From Spirochaetota bacterium (lineage in GTDB: Bacteria; Spirochaetota; Spirochaetia; DSM-27196; PWMO01), in NCBI GenBank assembly GCA_009908735.1, contig JAAAOR010000089.1:1-15277 (forward strand): DNA of 15,277 nucleotides, in the 5' to 3' direction. Below the pieces are notes generated by a model, which saw only the letters and a list, made by a program, of their open reading frames with translations, was not told the DNA's origin and searched no databases. This document shows, in pieces, positions 7,080 to 13,288 of the stretch (position 1 is its first letter; each line of letters opens with the position of its first letter). Position numbers and translations under genes: made by a program.

Positions 7080-7706
7080 TTAACTGTAGTTTTCTCTGTG
7101 ATAATCCATGAGTCCCTTTAACATTTGCATGTTATTGTTGGGAGTCACAGTTGCACCGGTAAAGGTATCGACCTCGCCGTGCATCGTTTCGTAGGCGTCG
7201 ATCTCCTCTTCGGATGCGCCCATGATGTATTCCGGAATAAACTCTTCGTAAAAGAGCTCCTGCACAGGCGTGCCGTCCCAGGACTTGACGCTGTCACCAT
7301 AGAGACCTGCCGTATACTTGCCGCCGGTGTCGTCATCCATGGAATAGTTGGCGATCGTGTTATCAGCCTTGTTGATCTCAACATACGCCACCGACCAGTA
7401 GTTAACCTCCGGGCCGCGACAGGTGCACGCAATGAAGCCGACCTGATACTTCACCGTTTCCAACTGCTCATACTCGAACATTACGAATGCCGGAAACTGT
7501 CGTTCCTCTTGATGGCCGTCCACATGGCGATACATGAAAGCGTTCTCGACTGGAATCGCGTCGCCCGAGACTTCCTGACTCTCCGACGCAGCTTCAGCTC
7601 CGGCCCCGCCGTCGGCCCCCGCTTCAGGGTCATCACCCGCAGACTCACACGCGGTGAATGCCAGGACGCTCACGAGCAGGAGCAACAAAACTCCAAGGTG
7701 TTTCAT
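7080..7706 (-). CDS. FMN-binding domain lipoprotein
   Basis: A 208-aa exported lipoprotein. The signal peptide ends in FTAC (Cys20), followed by an acidic, Ala/Gly/Glu-rich linker (21-50). The C-terminal part ends with DTFTGATVT (180-188), which matches the D-x-x-[ST]-G-A-[ST] motif where ApbE attaches FMN covalently through phosphoester to a Thr; Thr186 is the predicted site. A CTC pair (C94, C96) lies mid-protein next to a conserved-looking RGPEVNYWSVAYVEI stretch. Exported flavinylated proteins act in electron transfer outside the cytoplasm. It is the first gene of a two-gene operon with the double-rhodanese lipoprotein and starts after a GGAGGAAGA ribosome site. No ApbE or membrane electron donor is in the window. 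Assignment to the FMN-bind family rests mainly on the C-terminal motif and overall layout. Confidence 0.87.
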   Translation of the reverse strand: MKHLGVLLLLLVSVLAFTACESAGDDPEAGADGGAGAEAASESQEVSGDAIPVENAFMYRHVDGHQEERQFPAFVMFEYEQLETVKYQVGFIACTCRGPEVNYWSVAYVEINKADNTIANYSMDDDTGGKYTAGLYGDSVKSWDGTPVQELFYEEFIPEYIMGASEEEIDAYETMHGEVDTFTGATVTPNNNMQMLKGLMDYHRENYS

Positions 7707-7731
7707 TCTTCCTCCGTAGGATTTCTTCCTT

Positions 7732-7759
7732 TTGTAAGATTACTGTCTCTTTTTATACC
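7732..7759 (+). promoter_or_regulatory. Possible promoter of the PPi-phosphofructokinase gene
   Basis: TTGTAA (7732-7737), a 16-bp spacer and TATACC (7754-7759) face the phosphofructokinase gene and overlap the oppositely directed promoter of the lipoprotein operon. The leader would be about 155 nt. The AT-rich stretch 7790-7816, which includes the palindrome TATCGATA, could hold an alternative start site; I could not pick a convincing -35/-10 pair there. Confidence 0.3.
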
Positions 7760-7778
7760 ATAAACTCTATGTAGTCAA
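7752..7778 (-). promoter_or_regulatory. Probable promoter of the lipoprotein operon
   Basis: On the minus strand TTGACT (7778-7773) is followed after 15 bp by TATAAA (7757-7752); shifting two bases gives TAAAAA at 17 bp. The -10 box lies inside the perfect inverted repeat TTTAT-ACC-ATAAA (7752-7764), a possible operator. The leader would be about 40 nt. Confidence 0.5.
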
Positions 7779-7921
7779 GAGCAAACAGAACATTTCTATA
7801 TATCTATATCGATAGTCTCGAAGCGATACAGTCCCGGCAGACGGACGAACGGCGCAATGGACAGCGCGATGGATTGAATAACGCGCCGCGCATCTTTACG
7901 ATCATCTTAAGGAGCAGATCA

Positions 7922-9580
7922 ATGGAACGATCCCCACTTCAAAACGCACGATATGATTATCAACCTAAACTTCCACCGGTGCTCAAACACCAGCTCACCA
8001 ATATTACAGTGGAGCTCGGCGAAGCCACCGAGGCGCCGAGCGACCAGAGCGGGTTGAAGCAGGCGTTTCCCCTGACCTACGGCGCCCCCATCGCACGGTT
8101 CGCCGTGGCCGATTCGGCACAGGATATCAAACCGCTCAAGGTGGGCGTGGTACTCTCGGGAGGCCAGGCCGCGGGTGGACACAACGTCATAGTCGGCCTC
8201 CTCGATGCGCTGAAAAGCGCCAATCCGCAGTCCCGGCTTTACGGCTTCCTCGGCGGGCCCAGCGGCATTCTCGAGGATCAGGTGATTGAGCTCACCCCCA
8301 AGTTCGTTGCCGAGTACCGCAACACAGGCGGTTTCGACATGATCGGGTCCGGCCGCACCAAGATCGAGACGGAGGATCAATTCGACACCGCCCTCGCGGT
8401 CTGCACGAAGCACGAGCTAGATGCGGTGGTAATCATCGGCGGGGACGACTCCAACACCAATGCGGCCCTGCTCGCCGAGTACTTCCGCTCCAAAAACGCC
8501 GATGTACGCGTTATCGGCGTTCCCAAGACGATCGACCGGGACCTGAAAAACGACTACATCGAGACCTCGTTCGGATTCGATACCGCTACCAAGACCTACG
8601 CCGAGCTCATCGGGAACATCGCCCGCGACGCGAGCTCGGCGCGGAAGTATTGGCACTTCATCAAGCTCATGGGGCGCTCGGCCTCACACATCGCCCTCGA
8701 ATGTGCGTTGCAGACTCATCCCAACGGCTGCATCATCTCCGAAGAGGTGGCGGAGAAGCAGCAAACCCTCGACGGCATCGTCGACCGCATCGTTGAGCAG
8801 GTCGTCACGCGCTCTAAGAACGGCGAGAACTTCGGCATTTTCCTCGTGCCCGAGGGGCTCATCGAGTTCATTCCGGAGATGAAAGGCATGATCTCCGAGC
8901 TCAATCGCATCCTTGCCCACGACGCGGCGTACTTCCAGACGCTTCACACCTACGAAGATCAGTCGGAGTGGATCAACCGAAAGCTCTCCCGCGACGCGTC
9001 CCATGTGTTCTCCTCGCTTCCCAACGAGATCCAGCGGCAGCTGCTCATGGATCGGGACCCGCACGGCAATGTGCAGGTCTCCCGCATCGAGACGGAAAAA
9101 CTCCTGATCGACATGGTCGAGTCCCGCCTCAACGAGATGAAGGCCACCGGACGGTTCAACGGGAAGTTCAGCGCAATGCGCCATTTCTTCGGCTACGAGG
9201 GCCGCTGCGCCTTCCCCTCCAACTTTGACGCGGATTACTGCTACACTCTCGGCTACACCGCCTGTGCGCTTATCGCGAGTGGACTCACCGGGTATGTTAC
9301 ATCGGTGCAGAATCTCGCAGGCCCCGCGGAAGAGTGGGAGCCCGCCGGAGTGCCGCTGACGATGTTCATGAACCTCGAGCAGCGGGCAGGTCAACTGAAG
9401 CCGGTCATAAAGAAAGCCCTCGTTGAGCTCTCCGATACGCCGTTTCGGACCTTTGCCGCACACCGGGCCGAGTGGGCAATCAAGACCTCCTATCGCTACC
9501 CGGGAGCCATACAGTACTACGGGCCAACGGAGATATGTGACAAACCTACGTTAACACTAAAAATGGAACACTCTTCCTAA
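7922..9580 (+). CDS. pfp: Pyrophosphate--fructose 6-phosphate 1-phosphotransferase
   Basis: Cytoplasmic glycolytic enzyme that reversibly phosphorylates fructose 6-phosphate using PPi instead of ATP. The protein is 552 aa, the length of the long PFP class known from spirochaetes, Bacteroidetes and plant beta subunits. An N-terminal [12 protein letters not shown] segment (79-89) is the phosphate-binding loop. GGDDSNT (173-179) has the Asp in place of Gly that marks PPi-dependent enzymes. [10 protein letters not shown] (201-210) is the catalytic loop and MGRSASHI (250-257) the sugar-phosphate segment. R206 sits where I expect Gly (PFP) or Asn (ATP enzyme), which is unusual. The ATG at 7922 is chosen for the AAGGAG ribosome site 7 bases upstream; an in-frame start at 7874 would bury that site. 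The gene is monocistronic or read together with the following secreted-protein gene, which has its own promoter. Confidence 0.93.
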   Translation: MERSPLQNARYDYQPKLPPVLKHQLTNITVELGEATEAPSDQSGLKQAFPLTYGAPIARFAVADSAQDIKPLKVGVVLSGGQAAGGHNVIVGLLDALKSANPQSRLYGFLGGPSGILEDQVIELTPKFVAEYRNTGGFDMIGSGRTKIETEDQFDTALAVCTKHELDAVVIIGGDDSNTNAALLAEYFRSKNADVRVIGVPKTIDRDLKNDYIETSFGFDTATKTYAELIGNIARDASSARKYWHFIKLMGRSASHIALECALQTHPNGCIISEEVAEKQQTLDGIVDRIVEQVVTRSKNGENFGIFLVPEGLIEFIPEMKGMISELNRILAHDAAYFQTLHTYEDQSEWINRKLSRDASHVFSSLPNEIQRQLLMDRDPHGNVQVSRIETEKLLIDMVESRLNEMKATGRFNGKFSAMRHFFGYEGRCAFPSNFDADYCYTLGYTACALIASGLTGYVTSVQNLAGPAEEWEPAGVPLTMFMNLEQRAGQLKPVIKKALVELSDTPFRTFAAHRAEWAIKTSYRYPGAIQYYGPTEICDKPTLTLKMEHSS

Positions 9581-9592
9581 CACAAAACTAAG

Positions 9593-9621
9593 TTGCACGT
9601 ACCGGAAAGTGGCCTTACACT
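9593..9621 (+). promoter_or_regulatory. Promoter of the secreted-protein gene
   Basis: TTGCAC (9593-9598), a 17-bp spacer and TACACT (9616-9621) give a strong sigma70-like promoter with the same -10 box as manA and ackA. Here the leader is about 60 nt. It holds a TGTGCA/TGCACA inverted repeat (9636-9641 and 9653-9658) and an AGGAGGAGG ribosome site (9678-9686). Confidence 0.7.
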
Positions 9622-9690
9622 GATGTACGGTGGGATGTGCATCGCTTTGGGGTGCACACGTTGGTTTCAACCCGAACAGGAGGAGGAAAC

Positions 9691-10467
9691 ATGCGAAAAC
9701 TCGTACTCGTGGTAGCACTGCTGTGCCTACCGTTTGTACTGTTCGCCCAGACTACCGTCGTAGAGGATAGCTTCGCGCGCATGGGAGCGTGGGTCCCCGG
9801 TTACGGCGACTGGAGCGTTGAGCGCGGACGGCTCGTGCAGGAGAGCACTGCGGTCGGGATGGCGCGGATCGACAGGGAAGTGCCCCAGGACGGGGTCTAT
9901 CAGATCGATTTCACGATCCGCTATGTAGACGGCGGTTACCGCAGCATGGCCGATTACGAATCCGGCCGTTATCACGCGGGCTTCGGCGTCCATCTCGGTG
10001 TCACCGATCCGCCGCTCCGCGGTAAAGCATGGGGCAACGGCGAGAGCTATCTGCTCTGGCTGAATCTCGATACACGACCTGAAACGCGACGCTCCGAAGG
10101 GGTGCACTATGGCTTTCGCGCGCAGGTTTATGAGAGCAGCAACAACGTTACTATGGATCTGATGAGAAGCCGCGAAATGCGTCGGCTCTTCGGCGACTCG
10201 CGCGCCAGTATCGACGTCGCCCGCGCTCTCGAGGAAATGTCCGGGCGGCGGTTTGCCGTGTCGGACCTCAACCCGTATCTGCGTCGAGACATCCCGGTGA
10301 GCATCCGCGTGAACACGCGCACCGGTGAGATCGGCGTGAAGGACCCCACGGCGCCGATCCGCTTCTATTTCAATGTCGATCCCGACATGCTCGACGGTGA
10401 CTACGTTAGTCTTCGGACAAACGCACTCGCGGCAAGCTTCGATAACTTTACCGTAACTCGCAGATAA
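9691..10467 (+). CDS. Secreted protein, probable concanavalin/jelly-roll-like fold
   Basis: A 258-aa protein with a clear Sec signal peptide (MRKLVLVVALLCLPFVLFAQ; cleavage likely after LFA or FAQ; no lipobox), so it is exported to the periplasm or beyond. The mature part begins with DSFARMGAW and GDWSVERGRLVQES. That W-V-x-G-x-L-x-Q pattern and the final FDNFTVTRR are typical of concanavalin-like or DUF1080-type beta-sandwich domains. This supports a carbohydrate- or surface-related fold but not an enzymatic activity; I see no recognisable catalytic motif. There are no cysteines in the mature protein. The start at 9691 is fixed by the strong AGGAGGAGG ribosome site; an in-frame start at 9637 lies upstream of it. 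The gene has its own TTGCAC/TACACT promoter and ends before two hairpins. The specific function is unknown. Confidence 0.8.
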   Translation: MRKLVLVVALLCLPFVLFAQTTVVEDSFARMGAWVPGYGDWSVERGRLVQESTAVGMARIDREVPQDGVYQIDFTIRYVDGGYRSMADYESGRYHAGFGVHLGVTDPPLRGKAWGNGESYLLWLNLDTRPETRRSEGVHYGFRAQVYESSNNVTMDLMRSREMRRLFGDSRASIDVARALEEMSGRRFAVSDLNPYLRRDIPVSIRVNTRTGEIGVKDPTAPIRFYFNVDPDMLDGDYVSLRTNALAASFDNFTVTRR

Positions 10468-10473
10468 TCCGCC

Positions 10474-10509
10474 GGCGGCGGTGGTCCGGAACCCCGGGCC
10501 GCCGTCGTC
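10474..10509 (+). terminator. Long 16-bp-stem hairpin
   Basis: Bases 10474-10489 pair with 10494-10509 over 16 positions, including four G-T wobbles, closed by an AACC tetraloop, starting 6 bases after the stop of the secreted-protein gene. It is followed by TCTTACC rather than a T-run, so it may work as a terminator or a 3'-end stabiliser. Confidence 0.55.
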
Positions 10510-10524
10510 TCTTACCCGCCCATG

Positions 10525-10549
10525 GCGGCGTCCCTGAGCGCCGCGTTTT
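10525..10549 (+). terminator. Second hairpin with short T-run
   Basis: GCGGCG (10525-10530) and CGCCGC (10539-10544) form a 6-bp stem with an 8-nt loop, followed by GTTTT. This is a more conventional intrinsic terminator for the plus-strand gene; it lies 10 bases before the end of the convergent DUF2779 gene. Confidence 0.5.
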
Positions 10550-10559
10550 ACGTGACGTC

Positions 10560-11930
10560 CTACATTACCGACGAAAGGTGTTCGACGATGTGGACAAGCG
10601 CCTTAGAATCTAGGGCGCAATAGCGCATCAGGTCCTCCAGAGCGGCCTCGCCGTCTATCTCCTCTCCAGCGGGAAATCCATGTCTGAGAAAGTAGTAGAG
10701 CACATTTGCATCCCTCCCGTCGGCAACCTCGAGGTCCCGGTAATCACCACCGATCATGGCGTGGTAGACCGCCTTTAACGACGCACTCCCCTGCTGCCCC
10801 GGATCATAGTACTCAGCCCGCGCGAAGATGCGCGAGATATCCGCGAGACGTGGGATGATGCTCTCGAGTGGCGGCGCTGGGACTGGGGCGACGGCGGCGA
10901 GGCGCTCGAGCATCCGCCGCTCGAAGCTCTTCCCGTACACCACGATGCTTCCGCGCTCCCCGAGCCGGGACAGCAGGTCACGATAAAGCCCGGCACGGCC
11001 GTCCTGGCCGGGCGGGGCGGCGTAGACGTGATGTTCGGGGGCGGCGCCCGGGCGCTCCAGGCGGTGAAGAGAGTAGATCACCGGAACGTGCTCCCAGGGG
11101 GCGGTTCCGGGAAGAGACGGCACGGCCTCGCTGTAGGCCTCGAAGTCGAGGAAGGACAGCGGGTACTCCAGGCCCTCGAGGAATGCGGCAATCGCAGGGC
11201 GGTCGACGTGGGGCAAGCCGCTCGCTCGCGCGGCGAGATGGATCTCCTGGACGGGCGTGAGATCACTGCCGGGGGCAAGTTCGGCGAGGCGCTCAACTTT
11301 GCTCTTTCCCGCCGCACACACGGGACAGGAACGACGCCTGCAGGGCTCCACCCTGTCGAGCAGCTCAACCATCCGCTCCAGTCGCGACTTCACCTCGAGC
11401 TTTCGGCCGCGCGCCCGACGGGTCACATCAGCATCGATGAGTAGCCCGTCATAGTCATCTCCAGGGCTGCGCCGGTAGGTCTTTCTCAGGTAGCGGAGAA
11501 TCACGTCTCCCCCGCCCGCGCCGGCTTGGGCAACGACATGATCGGCAAAAGCAGCTTCCCAGATGAAGGAGTCCTTTACGGAGGTGGCCGGGCGCAGGAA
11601 GAGGAGGCCCTGGCCCGATGCCGAACCCAGGAGGTGGTCGACACGGGCCGAAGCACGCCACTTCGGCGTGAGCTCACACGCCCTCACCTCGGGCTTCGCC
11701 GAGAAACCGGCGACGGAGGCGAGGCGGCGATGCTGATCTTCCTGATAGGCCTGATGCAGCGCTGCGGCAACGGCGCCCCGGCCGCGAGCATGGCTCGACC
11801 CGTTCCGGCCGTCGGCTGCCGAGTCTTCCGCTTTCGCGCCCGCGGCCTCCGGCCCATTGAGGCGGTACCACAACTGCCTCAGGCAGTGGACGCCGGTGAT
11901 GAAATCTTCAGTGGTAAGGACGCGCGGCAC
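10560..11930 (-). CDS. DUF2779 protein: degenerate PD-(D/E)XK plus DnaQ-like domain
   Basis: A 456-aa two-part nuclease-like protein. The N-terminal half resembles RecB/Cas4-type nucleases: the CLRQLWY start with C16, the C197/C202/C205 cluster that with C16 could hold an Fe-S cluster, VDHL (D98), and the TSVKD segment. The expected E-V-K ahead of TSVKD reads F-L-R (111-113), and the Gln of the usual AFQ motif is Ala (AFADH). The nuclease site therefore looks dead. The C-terminal half is the DUF2779 domain with a DnaQ-like 3'-5' exonuclease pattern: FLDFEAY (D262, E264), VVYGKSFE, GSASLKAVYHA, and MRYCALDSKA (D441), all intact. The start is a GTG at 11930, with GGAG 5 bases upstream inside the end of ackA; the genes are 2 bp apart, so translation is coupled to ackA. 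The biological role of DUF2779 proteins is not known. Confidence 0.85.
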   Translation of the reverse strand: MPRVLTTEDFITGVHCLRQLWYRLNGPEAAGAKAEDSAADGRNGSSHARGRGAVAAALHQAYQEDQHRRLASVAGFSAKPEVRACELTPKWRASARVDHLLGSASGQGLLFLRPATSVKDSFIWEAAFADHVVAQAGAGGGDVILRYLRKTYRRSPGDDYDGLLIDADVTRRARGRKLEVKSRLERMVELLDRVEPCRRRSCPVCAAGKSKVERLAELAPGSDLTPVQEIHLAARASGLPHVDRPAIAAFLEGLEYPLSFLDFEAYSEAVPSLPGTAPWEHVPVIYSLHRLERPGAAPEHHVYAAPPGQDGRAGLYRDLLSRLGERGSIVVYGKSFERRMLERLAAVAPVPAPPLESIIPRLADISRIFARAEYYDPGQQGSASLKAVYHAMIGGDYRDLEVADGRDANVLYYFLRHGFPAGEEIDGEAALEDLMRYCALDSKALVHIVEHLSSVM

Positions 11931-11932
11931 GC

Positions 11933-13141
11933 CTACTCCGTGGGCTCGACCAGCTCATAGGTGTCGATGGCGATCTGCAGCTCCTCGTTTGTAGGAATCA
12001 CGAGGATCGTCACCGGAGAGTAGTCCATGGAGATAACGCCCATTCGCGGGCCGTTTTCGAGGTTCTTGCGGTAGTCCATTACAATGCCGATGTTCTCCAG
12101 GCGGTTGCAGATGCGCTCGCGCATGCGGGTGCCGTACTGCCCAATCCCACCGGTGAACACAAGGAGGTCGGTCTTTACCATGTTTGCCGAGTATCCGCCA
12201 ATGTACTTTCGGATGCGATAGGCATATACGTCGAGAGCGTCCTGGGCGTTGCGATTGCCGCGTTCGGCGGCCTCTTCGAGGTCTCGCAGGTCGTTGGAGA
12301 TGCCCGAGAGGCCGAGGAGCCCGCTCTTCTTGTTGAGCATCTCGTTGAGCTGCGGGGCGGTGTATCCCCGTTCCATGAGGTAGAAGATGATGGCGGGATC
12401 AAGATCACCGCTTCTCGTCCCCATCACCAGGCCCTCGAGCGGCGTGAAACCCATAGATGTGTCGATCGACCGGCCATTCTTTATGGCCGTTATCGAGGCG
12501 CCGTTTCCGAGGTGACAGGAGATCACGTTGGTGTTTTCAAACGAGCGCTTTGCGAACTTCATCGCCTCCGAAGCGACGAAGCGATGGCTGGTACCGTGGA
12601 ACCCGTAGCGGCGGATCTTGTACTGGTCGTAGAGCTCGCGGGGGAGCCCGTAGAGAAAGGCCGAGGGGGTGAGGCTCTGGTGAAATGCAGTATCGAACAC
12701 CGCCACCTGGGGAACGTCGGGGAGAAGGTCCCGCACGTTTCGAATACCGGTGAGGTTTACCGGATTATGCAGGGGTGCGAGCTCGATGTTATCCTCGATC
12801 GCAGCGATCACGTCATCGTCGATGATGACGGACTCGGCGTACTTCTCACCGCCATGCACCACGCGATGCCCAACGCCCACGATCTCATCGAGGGAGCCGA
12901 CGACCCCCTGAGGATCGTTGATGAGGGCGTCGCCCATGAGCTTGACCGCAGCCTGGTGGTCGGGGATTTCCTGTTCCTTGACGATGCGGCCGTTCTGCGA
13001 GCTCTGCTCGAGGCGACCATTTTTCTCACCGATGCGCTCCACCGAGCCCTTTCCGAGGCTGTCTCGCGAGGGCATCTCATACACTTCGTACTTCAGCGAC
13101 GAGCTTCCGCAATTGACGACAAGAATCTTGTAGGGCTCCAT
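11933..13141 (-). CDS. ackA: Acetate kinase
   Basis: Cytoplasmic enzyme making ATP and acetate from acetyl phosphate and ADP, the final energy-yielding step of acetate fermentation (reversible). The protein is 402 aa, full length. Both family signatures are present: LVVNCGSSSLKY (N10) and RRYGFHGTSHRFVA (178-190). The other catalytic residues are also visible: R93 in GHRVVHGG, D150 in FDTAFHQ, R243 in GTRSGDLDP, the nucleotide segments CHLGNGAS and FTGGIGQ, and the C-terminal TNEEL Glu. The ATG at 13141 gives the normal N-terminus. An in-frame ATG at 13204 would run through the -35 and -10 boxes and is rejected. There is no Shine-Dalgarno, and the -10 box is 7 bp from the ATG, so the mRNA should be leaderless. 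It is followed by a coupled DUF2779 gene. No pta is in the window. Confidence 0.98.
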   Translation of the reverse strand: MEPYKILVVNCGSSSLKYEVYEMPSRDSLGKGSVERIGEKNGRLEQSSQNGRIVKEQEIPDHQAAVKLMGDALINDPQGVVGSLDEIVGVGHRVVHGGEKYAESVIIDDDVIAAIEDNIELAPLHNPVNLTGIRNVRDLLPDVPQVAVFDTAFHQSLTPSAFLYGLPRELYDQYKIRRYGFHGTSHRFVASEAMKFAKRSFENTNVISCHLGNGASITAIKNGRSIDTSMGFTPLEGLVMGTRSGDLDPAIIFYLMERGYTAPQLNEMLNKKSGLLGLSGISNDLRDLEEAAERGNRNAQDALDVYAYRIRKYIGGYSANMVKTDLLVFTGGIGQYGTRMRERICNRLENIGIVMDYRKNLENGPRMGVISMDYSPVTILVIPTNEELQIAIDTYELVEPTE

Positions 13142-13148
13142 AGACTCA

Positions 13149-13177
13149 AGTGTAGCGACATGCCGCCACCGCGTAAA
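13149..13177 (-). promoter_or_regulatory. Promoter of ackA, predicted leaderless start
   Basis: On the minus strand TTTACG (13177-13172), a 17-bp spacer and TACACT (13154-13149) lie 7 bases before the ATG at 13141. The layout, spacing and the CGCTACACT core are the same as at manA. Confidence 0.72.
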
Positions 13178-13250
13178 TGCCTGCGGACACGAAGAACGGC
13201 CCATCGCAGACGTTACCGCCGGGCTTTGCCCACAGGCCGTGCCGACAGGC

Positions 13251-13280
13251 TTGTCGCCGCTTCCGAGTTGCTGCTACTGT
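13251..13280 (+). promoter_or_regulatory. Promoter of the phospholipase-family gene, predicted leaderless
   Basis: TTGTCG (13251-13256), an 18-bp spacer and TACTGT (13275-13280) lie 8 bases before the ATG at 13289. No Shine-Dalgarno is present. The -35 box forms one arm of the small inverted repeat CGACA-GGCT-TGTCG (13243-13256). Confidence 0.55.
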
Positions 13281-13288
13281 TTGCCCAC

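Noticed and set aside
7858..7880. Tiny open frame (MDSAMD) in the leader of the phosphofructokinase gene
   Set aside because: Six codons, no ribosome site and no attenuator structure; not distinguishable from chance.
8684..9463. Minus-strand open frame opposite the PPi-phosphofructokinase gene
   Set aside because: The sense gene is certain and the antisense peptide shows no recognisable motifs; it is explained by GC-rich third positions.
13142..13204. N-terminal extension of AckA from an in-frame ATG at 13204
   Set aside because: The extra residues do not belong to acetate kinases, and the extension would run through a well-formed -35/-10 pair.
12512..13288. Upstream extension of the phospholipase-family gene antisense to ackA
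   Set aside because: The extension is the complement of ackA. The family N-terminus begins at the ATG at 13289, and a promoter lies immediately before it.
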